A DNA stretch of 64,000 nt from Symsagittifera roscoffensis (Eukaryota; Xenacoelomorpha; Acoela; Convolutidae). How positions within the stretch are numbered: position 1 is the stretch's first letter; each line of letters begins with the position of its first letter. Shown here one piece after another: positions 24,401 through 36,305 of this stretch. The translations under genes and the position numbers were made by a program. The notes beneath the pieces were generated by a model, which was not told the DNA's origin, did no database searches, and was given only the letters and a program-made list of their open reading frames with translations. Location: positions 8,275,954 to 8,339,953 of the forward strand of contig NC_087066.1 of the NCBI RefSeq assembly GCF_963678635.1, in the 5' to 3' direction.

Positions 24401-25710
24401 GTTTGTATTCTAAAAAAAATTCCACTTCGTTGTATTCAAAAAACATAGTTGTATTCTAAAAAATTCCACTTATCGAGCTTGTAGTTTTTCAAGCTTTCCT
24501 GGCAAGGTTGTGTTTTCTCAACCAATTTTCTGATGATGGAACTGATGTCTCTTGTATAATGTTCACTACTAAAACCTAAATAAAAATAACTCTGCAAGTT
24601 TGTGATTTCCAGCAGTTTTTGTACGGCATTGTGATTCAAAAGCATACGTCTGAAAACCAGAGTTGTTTTCCTGAATAATCATTTTTGTCATTTCTATCAC
24701 GATTGTTTGGGATTACTTCTGGATAAAAATATGTGTCTGGGACTAGTAATCAGCAGTATTTTTTTGCGTTTTTTATTTAATCAGCTTGGTTTTGGTTTGT
24801 ATTTTTTTTTATTTCCAAAATTATTTTGGTTAATTCTTAGCAAAAACCGTTGAAAAAATTTTTTAGAATTGTTTGATCAATCAAAAACTAAATCCATTGC
24901 GATCTACTGGACAGAAACTTCAGTGCTAATACTGGAGTTTTCCAAGTTGTTGAGTACAATTGCATTGTGAAAAACAGTAGAAAGAAACGAGTAGCGGAGT
25001 TGGTATTTATATCAAACAGGACAACGATCACAAAGACATCATGGTAACATTTGGGATAACTTTCAAAGAGTGATAAGATTTTTGAAAAAGGAGAATTCGC
25101 ATGCTCTTCACGGTGTATATCCAACCAACTACTGTCAACAGCCAACTTTAGGACATTTTAACCGCCCATTTTGACACATTGACTTTGAAACATTGCGGTG
25201 ATTTGAATGCTATATAAAGTTTAGAAAAAAAAGCGTTTAATAGGAAATATTCGCTTCAACTTCCTGGAAACATACCCAAAACTTCAAAAAATAGCAAACC
25301 GAGACCTGCTTGTATGTATTTCTCTCAAATTAAATAAAGTATCATAAAAACAAAAGTGATCTACCAAATGGAGAAGCAAGCAACCTATAAAACTATTGAT
25401 CGATATATTTAATTCAACAATCAGAAAAATCGTTGAGAACGCTTAAAATTTTACAAGAAAAAACTTCTTAACAATGCACAAAATGGGTTCCGATGCACAT
25501 GTGAAACCATTATTTAATAGTAACATTCATTGAAGAAAACCAGTAGCAGTTATTTTTGAATAATTTTTGTTTGAATATTTTTGAAAAATTATTTAGTCTT
25601 ATCGGCTACGAAGACTTTTGTATGAAACTAAAACATGTTGGTTAACGTTGAATAGTTAACATCAAATTGGTTAGGTTTGATTAACTGCAAGGATGTATAC
25701 AAAATCTTCT

Positions 25711-26485
25711 TGTATCCAATGTCTATATTAGTGGTTGATTTTAACAAAACTATCAAAATTAGTTGGCACCGAAGAATATACTGTAGTAGCAATCGTACAG
25801 CAGCCTGCTTATGGTACCTCAATACGATGATGGTACTGTTTTTGTACGCAAATGGTACTGCACTGCAGATTTATTGCAATGCAGATTTAAAATCTGCAGT
25901 GCAGTAAACGCAAAAAAAACTAATTTAAAATTTTGTTCAATTTTAAATGTGTTTATATTTATTTATTTCTGATTTTGTGACGTTTTTTTTGAAAGATTTC
26001 GACTTTCCCGAAAACTACTCCCTCAAATCTGAAATAACGGGTATTGGGAAGCTCCTCTACGTTAGTGGACACTAACAAAAAGTTTTCACAAGAAGTTTTT
26101 GCCCTCTGAAAAGTCAAGTTTTTGATTTTTTGATCGTTCTTTAAACTTGTGAATTTTCTCGAAAACTACCGTGCCATAACTGATATTTTGGGTTCAATTC
26201 TCAGACAAGGCTTCGGCAAGTTCATCTTGTATCCAATGTCTATATTAGTGGTTGATTTTAACAAAACTATCAAAATTAGTTGGCACCGAAGAATATACTG
26301 TAGTAGCAATCGTACAGCAGCCTGCTTATGGTACCTCAATACGATGATGGTACTGTTTTTGTACGCAAATGGTACTGCACTGCAGATTTATTGCAATGCA
26401 GATTTAAAATCTGCAGTGCAGTAAACGCAAAAAAAACTAATTTAAAATTTTGTTCAATTTTAAATGTGTTTATATTTATTTATTT
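25711..26485 (+). repeat. 517 bp-period direct duplication, left arm only
   Basis: Sequence 25711-25968 recurs at 26228-26485 without visible differences, separated by ~260 bp of unrelated sequence. The right arm holds only one copy (about 37020-37285). Each copy contains a hairpin (ACTGCACTGCAGATTT / AAATCTGCAGTGCAGT, 25857-25872 with 25890-25905). The open frames across the copies have no coding character. Confidence 0.85.
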
Positions 26486-27184
26486 ATATATAATTATATT
26501 TTTTTATTTGATTTTTAACGGAATTCTAATGATACACTTATCATTAGAACTCCGGTGTGGGCGTAATTCATGCATGGTGACTTATTTACTTCAAATTGGA
26601 CGAAACATAATCCAAATTGTATTGCCGCAAGCTTATGGACTGAAAGTAATAAGTTATCATGTGATAATGACTTTGGGGCTGGTTCAAAATTTCAAAGCTT
26701 ACAGTTTTTGAAAATATTTTTACCCAAAACTATTATATTAGAAAAAAAAACTAAAATTACTTAAAAGAGTCGGAACAATTACGGCTTTGCAAAGGGAGTT
26801 TTAGCGTAGCTATAAACTGATTGATCGCGACAGCCAGAGTACAGCTACTTTTTTTGGTTTTCAAAAGAAAATTGCAAAAACCAAGAAGCTTTAAGAATTC
26901 TGTGAACTGATGAAAAAAAACGTTTGATATTTCTGCAATACCCGCAAAAATAATTCTTACTTTACTATTTTTTTCCAACAAAAAACATATTTCCACAAGT
27001 TCAGCGTTACATCAATAAGTCAAATGTCAAAACTTTTTGACTCATAAATGATTTTGATGACTTCTAATCGTTGTAGTAACTTTTATTGCTTTTTCACTTG
27101 ACTTCTTGATAGGCAAAACAGATTTCCGGGTAAATACATTAACTGTGCTCTTGAGGCAAATAGCGTATGAAATAAATTTTTATC

Positions 27185-27436
27185 ATGTCGGCCGTTTCCC
27201 TTGTTGTGTTGTGTATTGTGTTTGGATGGGGACTTGTGTTGGTGTATTGTCGGGATCCGAACGTGCCTGGAATTCAAACCGGGAGAACTTGTGTGGACAA
27301 CCTCCTGGCTAACTTTTCGATCCCCCCAATGAGCAACAGAGGATTAGTGAAACAACCCAAAAAACTGAAGAGAACAAACCGGGAAAGAGCCAAACTGGAA
27401 ACGGGAGATCTGCTTTACAGTCCCTACTTCTGTTAA
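27185..27436 (+). CDS. Putative small secreted protein, left-arm copy (83 aa)
   Basis: A true ATG opens an 83-codon frame. Residues 1-22 (MSAVSLVVLCIVFGWGLVLV then YC) are a strong signal peptide or single membrane anchor. The rest is hydrophilic and basic, with one N-glycosylation sequon (NFS), dibasic stretches (KKLKR) and two cysteines besides that in the leader, one of them the last residue. An AATAAA polyadenylation signal lies 73 bp after the stop (27510-27515). A pyrimidine-rich tract ending TAG at 27112 upstream could be a splice acceptor. The right-arm copy differs at four bases, three synonymous. I do not recognise a family; an exported peptide is an inference. Confidence 0.55.
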   Translation: MSAVSLVVLCIVFGWGLVLVYCRDPNVPGIQTGRTCVDNLLANFSIPPMSNRGLVKQPKKLKRTNRERAKLETGDLLYSPYFC

Positions 27437-28179
27437 GTAAACTGTTCTAGTTATTGTTCTGAGTAAATTGAGAAAAAACATCTTTTAAGTTTCTGTGATG
27501 GGAATCCGTAATAAAAATGACTCATAAAATTATCAATCTTAAAATTTACAATTTTGTACTCGCAAACTTCTTCGAACACCTTTTTTTTGCCATCATTGTT
27601 TGAAAAAGTTTTGCGTGTAAAGGATTGTAAAATTAAGGGTTATGATAATCTAATGCTATTAATTCGTGTTGTAACGAAGAAAGTCATGAGTTAATCTTTT
27701 GCTGCAATGAAACACTTTAGTTTTTTTCCGGCCATACAAAGTCTAGTTTTACATTATATGTAATTTTACTCCTACCATATGTACAACATATTGTTTTAAA
27801 TAGAATTGAAAAACATTGATGGTTACGCTTTCAAGTGTTTTGTCAATCCAAAACGCATGTTTTCAAGTGTTGGCTTGAATATATTTTCAAAACAAATTCT
27901 TCTAATAAAGTAAAAGTCTAAGAATGCCGGTTATTTTTTTCGCATTCCATACCCTAATTTTCATGAAAGTTTAAAAAAATGTGCTGTAAGATTTCAAAAT
28001 TTTTTGGGGGCAGAGGGAAGGTTCTGATATTTTAGCTACGCATCAATGTTCTCCAAAAACTTTGAAGTTTTTGACACAACAACTTATTTTTGTTCCCAGG
28101 TTCCATTTTATTCTCATTAACATTACTTTTTTTAATGAATGTGAAATTGTTGAAAACTAAAAACCATATGTATAACAAG

Positions 28180-29060
28180 GATAGCCGGTTACTAGGCAAG
28201 TAGGACAGAATGTTCCGACAATAGTCTTTAGAAAACTACGGCTTAGAAATATTTTTTCAAATTAGTGTGTGATAAAAAGGATCTGACCTATAAATATAGT
28301 TTAGGCATATTAGACAGTCATAGTCTTATAGGCAAACTTTTGTAGAAAAAAAAAGACTAGAAAAATTTTAAATGATTTTTTTAATCAGACCAAAAATTAA
28401 AAATTTCAAACCGGATTTTTGACATAATCATCGGACACTGTGAAATTTTTAAATTTTGAAATTTTTGAAAGTGGTTCGAATCACGATTGAAAGGGTTTTA
28501 ATATGATATATCATTCAACCCAGTCGGATGATTGTTTTTGGTGCCTGATTTTGAGTGAAAAGCAAAAAGAAAAAACCCGAATACAAAGTTCCTCCTCAGT
28601 TCCAATGGTCGGAACAACAAGCCGGTTTTCTTGTTATATATTTCCGACCACATTCATAAAAACTAGTGTTGTTTCTTTTGTCAAATTAGTGTCATTTTTT
28701 GTGCGTGGTGTGAAAAGAGAACTTTAAGCAACGTTGAAGCTTACTAAATTTGGCATATTCGACAGGTTTTTTTTGGCTTAAATATTTTTCAGACTTCTTC
28801 AAGTTGCCAAACTATGCTTTCAAAACTAGTATTGCTCAAAATTAGTCGCTCGAAATTAGTCTAACACTCAAAATATCGAACCGGTTTTTCTCGACACTGG
28901 GAAGTTATTTGAAAAATTATTGCAAGGGTTTTATTATGACATATCAGTCAACGCATTCTGATGATTATATGTGGTACCTTAGTTTGAATAGAAACCAAAA
29001 AAAAAAACTGAAAAACACTTGAGTACAAAGTTCTTCCCCATTTTCAATGGTCGGAAAAAT
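28180..29060 (-). repeat. Dispersed repeat family, two copies in left arm
   Basis: Reverse-orientation relatives of the ~0.9 kb stretch within the array long blocks. Shared blocks are CCGAATACAAAGTTCCTCC, GGTCGGA, the TATATCA..AACCCAGTC segment and the GTCGGAACATTCTGTCCTACTTGC-type segment. A fuller copy lies at 28180-28625 and a shorter one at 28840-29060. A 74-codon ATG frame here (28503-28727) is inside the repeat and not called. Confidence 0.65.
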
Positions 29061-30019
29061 AATAAATACGGAATATCAAAAATAAATTATAATATGTTTC
29101 AAATCAACAGACTTGCCGTTTCATAAGTTTCAAATAAGTCAAAATTTGTCTCAAAAAATGGAAAAAAGTTTCTGAACAAAAAATCAAGGTTCTCATCATA
29201 ACAATATTCACATTGAAAACACTCCAATCTGAATACATGAATTGAACTACTATTGTTGAAAAAAGTCATCAGAAATTTGCATAAGTTTTTATACAAAAAA
29301 ACAATGGTTGTTTTGGAGTCAAAACATTTAATAGTCTATATAAAAAATCAGGAATGAAAAAGATGACCGCATTCGTGACAACACGATTAAACGGTTCTCT
29401 TTCGGGCAAAAATTGCTTCTGCAAACCAATCACATTCTACGCAGTACCTCCTTGCTCCGGAAGGAGACAAACCAAAATCATCATTAGCCAGAAAAACCAA
29501 ATGGGTTTAACTACAAAGCAACTATGTATCAGAAAAAATGATTTAACTAAACTGCGTTTGGTAAGGGGCAACAACAACAACAACAAAAGTCTGTTGTTTT
29601 CTCCATAAAAGCAGATTCTTTGCATAAACGCTGAGCATTAAACTTAACGTTAAAACGGAAACGATTCATCTACAGAGATGTATCTTTCATATCATGGAAA
29701 CTCAGAAAAAAAACTGATGAAATATGTCTAAAAGAAAACTGGCAGCAGCAATTGCACGGCGATAGGTTTTCTGCTGGCCTAGAAAATTGCAAGATGTGGA
29801 ACGAGTGTCGGTACAACAGATATCTGCCAAAAAAAACTTTAATCGATAAAAAAGCTTCCATGTAACCAAAAGCAGACGTATGGTAGCCAATCTGTGAACG
29901 TATGGGAGCCATTCTGTGTATATACTGGGCAAATAAAAGAAACAGAAAAAACGCTGGGTGATGTCGACGCCGCAAAAAACCGAAGTTTGCCTAAACAAAA
30001 GAACAAAAAGTGTGACGGT

Positions 30020-30253
30020 TCAAAAACGCCTGTAAGTTGAGTATGCTTGAGTCATAAAAGTTTTGTCTCCGACAATCAGCCCGAATGCGTTAGCAATGAG
30101 TTCCAAGCCTGCTGCAAATATTAAAGAAAACGCGACCAGTTTTTTCCTATCTTCAGCAATCAAAAACGGAGTGACAGGAAGTGCAGCCCAGACAATCAAA
30201 CATGTCATGAAAGCATGGGGCAAAAACGCTACAATAAAGTTATATGCTTTTTT
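30020..30253 (-). CDS. Possible exon of a membrane protein
   Basis: The minus-strand frame is open for 77 codons between stops, without an ATG at its beginning. It is unusually hydrophobic: an AFMTCLIVWAALPVTPFLI segment, then a charged EDRKK turn, then FSLIFAAGLELIANAFGLIV. Two membrane spans joined by a short charged loop would fit a polytopic transporter or receptor. Base composition is visibly richer in G and C than the surroundings. I do not recognise the family, see no clear splice sites, and cannot exclude a chance frame. Confidence 0.2.
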   Translation of the reverse strand, partial: KKAYNFIVAFLPHAFMTCLIVWAALPVTPFLIAEDRKKLVAFSLIFAAGLELIANAFGLIVGDKTFMTQAYSTYRRF

Positions 30254-32976
30254 TCAGCAAGATCTAATGAAACATCCACAATGAAACTCCCAGTTTGAAC
30301 TTAGAGAAAACAATCAAGCGAACTTAGTTTGTGTCTTGAAGTTGAACTACAAATGATCCAGCAAAGAATAGCTCGATTTTAACCAACTTTCAAATTTTTG
30401 AAAACAAAGATTGAATCGCATCATTGTCATCCAATTTATCCATAAAGTCGGTGCTATTTGAGTGGAAAAAAATTCGGTTAAAAAGTAGTCAAGAAAGGAA
30501 CGTGTGCTCTGAAAACTGCAATTTTTCTTCGGTTGTGTTCTATTTTCGCTTGTGTTCCGCGCAAAAACATGGACCAAAAAACCTTCGGAGTACTTGAAAA
30601 CTCAATTTGCTTTATTAATTATTGTTAGAAAACTTCTAAAGAATTTTCAAAAAGTTTCCAAAGAGTTTGTGTTTTCTTGACAATGAAAAATTATTAGAAA
30701 ACATTCAAAACTTATCCTGTAAAAAATAAGAAAAAAAATTCAAAAAAATTTTCTGTTTTTTTACTTTTCAATTGTTGAAACAACTGGTGTGAGTTGTTAC
30801 CAATTCACTAAAAATTCCACGCACTTATATAGTTTACTCATTGCTCCAGGCTCAAACAAAACTACCATGAATTGAAAAAATAAATTTTTATGAATGTGTA
30901 CGATTTCATGCTATGGAAAAAATGCTTATCATATAATTCTCATTCTTTTTTATTCAGACGTCCTTGCAAATGAGTTTTACGGCAAGTTGAATTGGGTTTT
31001 GATTGAATGATAATATGATGTTCATTAAAAAATTATTTTTTTAAACAAAAAAGCTTTTTATAGAATTTTTATTTCTGTATTTTTTGCATTTATACTAGCC
31101 TACGCGCCATCATTTTACTCAAATTAATCAAGTGTCACAATGAACCTTCCCCAAGATGGCAGAATTCGCATTTTAGTTTTAAATAACAACAAGTATTCGG
31201 AATCTGTCCAAAAAATAGGCTACGATTTCCAACCTCTGAGTTTTTTTGAAGTGGAGGCCTCGCAGCCAGCCATATACAAAACGTTAAAATTTTTATTGCA
31301 ATTTTGTGTGAAATAAAATGTTTATTTTTCTTGGCATCTATCAATAGGTAATTTATTTTATAATTTCACTGCCGCTTAGCTTATTGAAATTCACGAATGA
31401 GAAAATTTTTGGGTTTGGTGTTCATGTGCAAAACACAAATATAAAGCGAAACACAAAATCGTTACTTGAAAAAAAAATATTTGTCATAAATTCCATAGTA
31501 AGCAAAAAATTGTTTATCTTGTTAAGTTCTCACAATTTTTCAAATCTCTGGAATGTATGGAATTATACGACAAGCATTTTTTTTATTGAATGGAAATGTT
31601 TGATAAGCATTTTTGTCAACCCGGTTCATTGAGTCTGACTGTGCAATGTATAGATCTCTTGCATGGGCCTGCAAAAATACATCAAAATTAAGCGATGGAA
31701 ATTGAAGACAAGCAACTTATCATTAAAGATAAGTTTTGTCTTTGGTTTTGCAATGAATAGCGTTGCGCGAGCAATGTGGTATTTTTGTGATTTTTTCTTG
31801 GTCGTGGTTTTTGGATTAAATAAAGCAACAAATGTTGTTGTCTGACGGGCTGTTTCGCTGTAAGAGCACCAACAGGTTTTACTCATGTAAAAAAAAAGTT
31901 TCTGGGAGATTATGACAAAGTTTTAGGATCCAAAAACAAGGTGAGTGCTGCAATAACAAATTCAGGGGAGATTTTGACAAGGTTTTTTGAGTCTAATTTT
32001 CATATGCGATTCCAGTTTCAATTGCATCTAAAAGTCAAAAACAGTACTATACTACAAAAGTTGCGGTAAATTTGCAAATGAAATTTTTTGCGTGCACTTA
32101 TAGTTGTGCTACTTGTGTATTTCGTATTAATTATTCAAAGCAAAATTTGAACGGGACGGAAAATAAATGCAATTTATATTTAGAGACTGTAAGGACTTGA
32201 TGAAACGTGATCAATCAAAGCTGAATAAAAAAAACTGTGATTCAAAAGCACTTGAATGAAATTGTCCAATCTTCGGCTAAAGTTCGCCTGAAAAAAAAAT
32301 CGACTGATGCACGTCCGAATCGTTTTGACTTTTCGACAAAACTTATTTTCACTAAATATATATTTTAAAGTGTATGCTTCAATATGTATCCATAAGTGAT
32401 AAACCTTCGTTGCCTTCAAAAAAATTCAACTAGTACCCGCATTCAGTTTCCAACGTTAATAATTTAAAATTGTTTTACTCCAGTCTTATTAAAAGTGAGA
32501 AAAAATATATTATACTCAATTATTAATTGATCAAAACTTCTCTTTTTCAAATAAATCAAAATTATTCTAAACTTTAAACGAGTGGAATAGGTTAATAGTC
32601 CATTTAGTTTTTGATACAATTTTTATTGATTATATTCAATTACATTTTTTGTGCAAAAAAATCCACTGTAGTTGATTATAATCAATTATATTCCCTCTTT
32701 TGGAAATTTTGTCTTCGGCTTTGCATCTGACTTGCTTTTATTTTGTATTTGTAATAGACGTTGGCTTATGATAACTTTAAAATAATAGTTTCAGCAGTTT
32801 TCCCATCCACTCCATCTTAAAACGTTCTTATTATCTATTTATTTTGAATTAGATTTGTTCCATGATGCTCAATTCTATTATTTTTAACTACCAAAAGAAG
32901 AGCACAATTTTTTAGTTTCATTATTTCTTTGGAAGAATTATTTTTCACCTACAGCGGGAATCTTTCAACCAACAAT

Positions 32977-33207
32977 TTTATTTCGTGGTTTAATTATGTG
33001 CTCAAATTATCTCGTTTTTGTAAATTGTTTGTTGACAAAAACACATGATATAATTTAAGTGCGTAACATGAAGGGTCCTTATGAAAATTTTATTTCGTGG
33101 TCAAATTATGTGTGTGCTCAGATGAAACAAAGTGTGACAAGACATCTCGCTTTTGTAAAATGTTTGTTGGCAAAAACACATATGATATAATTAAAGTGCG
33201 TAATGTG
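32977..33207 (+). repeat. Diverged ~115 bp direct repeat
   Basis: TTTATTTCGTGGTTTAATTA at 32977 and TTTATTTCGTGGTCAAATTA at 33088 start two copies that both end in ..ACACAT.ATGATATAATT.AAGTGCGTAA. The second copy carries a ~25 bp insertion. Confidence 0.7.
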
Positions 33208-33426
33208 TGACAAAATTGTGGAAAAATAAGAGGTTATAGTCGACTGTAATCGATTATTTTTTATTTAAAGAAATTTGTTTTCTTAATTATAACCAATGAA
33301 ACTGATTTCAGGTAATAGGTAGAAAAGGCTACGCGAGAAAACGAAAAAGCGACAGATTTTAGTTCTATAAGTCTCCACCAGATGAACGGTCTAATAACTT
33401 AAATACATTTATTTGTTCTCCGTTTA

Positions 33427-33498
33427 ATGAGACATCTGAAAACAAGCCGGGCTGTCTTTACGGTGTTCGCTTAATGGCTTAGCGCTAGAAAAAATATC
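33427..33498 (-). CDS. Possible 3' end of a gene, cut by assembly gap
   Basis: The minus strand leaving the gap reads DIFSSAKPLSEHRKDSPACF and then QMSH before a TAA. Less than 25 bp further on is AATAAA (within the complement of 33400-33415). A coding-like peptide ending next to a polyadenylation signal suggests a last exon whose upstream part is in or beyond the gap. Only 23 codons are visible, so this is weak. Confidence 0.2.
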
Positions 33499-33698
33499 NN
33501 NNNNNNNNNNNNNNNNNNNNNNNNNNNNNNNNNNNNNNNNNNNNNNNNNNNNNNNNNNNNNNNNNNNNNNNNNNNNNNNNNNNNNNNNNNNNNNNNNNNN
33601 NNNNNNNNNNNNNNNNNNNNNNNNNNNNNNNNNNNNNNNNNNNNNNNNNNNNNNNNNNNNNNNNNNNNNNNNNNNNNNNNNNNNNNNNNNNNNNNNNN
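33499..33698. other. Assembly gap (200 N)
   Basis: Exactly 200 unknown bases at the inner edge of the right arm of the inverted repeat. The second gap has the same length, so the size is probably a placeholder. Frames spanning it are meaningless. Confidence 0.99.
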
Positions 33699-34404
33699 TT
33701 TCGCCGTGCAATTGCTGCTGCCAGTTTTCTTTTAGACATATTTCATCAGTTTTTTTTCTGAGTTTCCATGATATGAAAGATACATCTCTGTAGATGAATC
33801 GTTTCCGTTTTAACGTTAAGTTTAATGCTCAGCGTTTATGCAAAGAATCTGCTTTTATGGAGAAAACAACAGACTTTTGTTGTTGTTGTTGCCCCTTACC
33901 AAACGCAGTTTAGTTAAATCATTTTTTCTGATACATAGTTGCTTTGTAGTTAAACCATTTGGTTTTTCTGGCTAATGATGATTTTGGTTTGTCTCCTTCC
34001 GGAGCAAGGAGGTACTGCGTAGAATGTGATTGGTTTGCAGAAGCAATTTTTGCCCGAAAGAGAACCGTTTAATCGTGTTGTCACGAATGCGGTCATCTTT
34101 TTCATTCCTGATTTTTTATATAGACTATTAAATGTTTTGACTCCAAAACAACCATTGTTTTTTTGTATAAAAACTTATGCAAATTTCTGATGACTTTTTT
34201 CAACAATAGTAGTTCAATTCATGTATTCAGATTGGAGTGTTTTCAATGTGAATATTGTTATGATGAGAAACTTGATTTTTTGTTCAGAAACTTTTTTCCA
34301 TTTTTTGAGACAAATTTTGACTTATTTGAAACTTATGAAACGGCAAGTCTGTTGATTTGAAACATATTATAATTTATTTTTGATATTCCGTATTTATTAT
34401 TTTT

Positions 34405-35300
34405 CCGACCATTGAAAATGGGGAAGAACTTTGTACTCAAGTGTTTTTCAGTTTTTTTTTTTGGTTTCTATTCAAACTAAGGTACCACATATAATCATCA
34501 GAATGCGTTGACTGATATGTCATAATAAAACCCTTGCAATAATTTTTCAAATAACTTCCCAGTGTCGAGAAAAACCGGTTCGATATTTTGAGTGTTAGAC
34601 TAATTTCGAGCGACTAATTTTGAGCAATACTAGTTTTGAAAGCATAGTTTGGCAATTTGAAGAAGTCTGAAAAATATTTAAGCCAAAAAAAACCTGTCGA
34701 ATATGCCAAATTTAGTAAGCTTCAACGTTGCTTAAAGTTCTCTTTTCACACCACGCACAAAAAATGACACTAATTTGACAAAAGAAACAACACTAGTTTT
34801 TATGAATGTGGTCGGAAATATATAACAAGAAAACCGGCTTGTTGTTCCGACCATTGGAACTGAGGAGGAACTTTGTATTCGGGTTTTTTCTTTTTGCTTT
34901 TCACGCAAAATCAGGCACCAAAAATAATCATCCGACTGGGTTGAATGATATATCATATTAAAACCCTTTCAATCGTGATTCGAACCACTTTTAAAAATTT
35001 CAAAATTTAAAAATTTCACAGTGTCCGATGATTATGTCAAAAAACCGGTTCGAAATTTTTGATTTTTGGTCTGATTAAAAAAATCATTAAAAATTTTTCT
35101 AGTCTTTTTTTTCTACAAAAGTTTGCCTATAAGACTATGACTGTCTAATATGCCTAAATTATGTTTATAAGTCAGATCCTTTTTATCACACACTAATTTG
35201 AAAAAATATTTCTAAGCCGTAGTTTTCTAAAGACAATCGTCGGAACATTCTGTCCTACTTGCCTAGTAACCAGCTATCCTTGTTATACATATGGTTTTTA
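34405..35300 (+). repeat. Dispersed repeat family, right-arm counterparts
   Basis: Mirror images of the left-arm copies, now in the same orientation as in the array: ATTGAAAATGGGGAAGAAC at 34413 and GGAACTGAGGAGGAACTTTG at 34856. Confidence 0.65.
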
Positions 35301-36053
35301 GTTTTCAACAAAATGACGAACCTCCATATGTTTCATATTCATTAAAAAACTGATGTTAATGAGAATAAATGGAACCTGGGAACAAAAATAAGTTGTTGTG
35401 TCAAAAACTTCAAAGTTTTTGGAGAACATTGATGCGTAGCTAAAATATCAGAACCTTCCCTCTGCCCCCAAAAAATTTTGAAATCTTACAGCACATTTTT
35501 TTTTTAATTTTCATGAAAATTAGGGTATGGAATGCGAAAAAAATAACCGGCATTCTTAGACTTTTTACTTTATTAGAAGAATTTGTTTTGAAAATATATT
35601 CAAGCCGACACTTGAAAACATGCGTTTTTGTGTGAAAAAACACCTGAAAGTGTAACAACCATCAGTGTTTTTCAATTCTATTTAAAACAATATGTTGTAC
35701 ATATGGTAGGAGTAAAATTACATATAATGTAAAACTAGACTTTGTATGGCCGGCAAAAAACTAAAGTGTTTCATTGCAGCAAAAGATTAACTCATGACTT
35801 TCTTCATTACAACACGAATTATTAGCATTAAATTATCATAACCCTTAATTTTACAATCCTTTACACGCAAAACTTGTTCAAACAATGATGGCAAAAAAAG
35901 GTGTTCGAAGAAGTTTGCGAGTACAAAATTGTAAATTTTAAGATTGATAATTTTATGAGTCATTTTTATTACGGATTCCCATCACAGAAACTTAAAAGAT
36001 GTTTTTTTTCTCAAATTAATCAGAAAGTCAGAACAATAACTAGAACAGTGTAC

Positions 36054-36305
36054 TTAACAGAAGTAGGGACTGTAAAGCAGATCTCCCGTTTCCAGTTTGG
36101 CTCTTTCCCGGTTTGTTCTCTTCAGTTTTTTGGGTTGTTTCACTAATCCTCTGTTGCTCATTGGGGGGATCGAAAAGTTAGCCAGGAGGTTGTCGACACA
36201 AGTTCTCCCGGTTTGAATTCCAGGCACGTTCGGATCCCGGCAATACACCAACACAAGTCCCCATCCAAACACAATACACAACAGAACAAGGGAAACAGCC
36301 GACAT
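36054..36305 (-). CDS. Putative small secreted protein, right-arm copy (83 aa)
   Basis: Same length, start, stop and downstream polyadenylation signal (complement of 35965-35970) as the left-arm copy. The only amino-acid difference is Val to Leu at residue 8, inside the signal peptide. The ~125 bp directly upstream differ much more (about one base in ten by eye) whereas the coding part differs at four of 252. The 3' flank is also well conserved apart from a short insertion, so selection and gene conversion are both possible explanations. The two copies face each other across the spacer. Confidence 0.55.
   Translation of the reverse strand: MSAVSLVLLCIVFGWGLVLVYCRDPNVPGIQTGRTCVDNLLANFSIPPMSNRGLVKQPKKLKRTNRERAKLETGDLLYSPYFC

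Larger units (their letters stand above)
20635..29762 (+). repeat. Giant inverted repeat, left arm (~9.1 kb)
   Basis: The whole segment is the reverse complement of 33701-43102. The inner end is CAGCAGCAATTGCACGGCGA at 29743-29762, matching TCGCCGTGCAATTGCTGCTG at 33701. The outer end is CAACAAAGTATCGACC at 20635, matching GGTCGATACTTTGTTG ending 43102. Near the centre (29.1-29.76 kb) the arms differ at only a few bases. Outward they diverge and carry different insertions. The left arm has its own 517 bp duplication and lacks a ~590 bp block present in the right arm. Confidence 0.93.
29763..33498. other. Spacer between inverted-repeat arms
   Basis: About 3.7 kb present once. Most is AT-rich and without features. 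Exceptions are a GC-richer patch at 29.67-30.26 kb with a hydrophobic minus-strand frame, a diverged ~115 bp direct repeat at 32977-33207, and a minus-strand coding-like tail at 33427-33498 that runs into the gap. It forms the loop of the inverted repeat as assembled. Confidence 0.6.

Noticed and set aside
24210-24446. 78-codon ATG frame mirrored at 38860-39096
   Set aside because: All the base differences I could compare between arms change the amino acid, the opposite of a selected gene; no motif or signal.
28503-28727. 74-codon ATG frame mirrored at 34732-34956
   Set aside because: Lies in the dispersed repeat; both differences between arms change amino acids.
29099-29296. 65-codon frame mirrored at 34163-34360
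   Set aside because: Non-ATG start, inside or next to a dispersed repeat, and in the nearly identical inner arm where any frame would be conserved.
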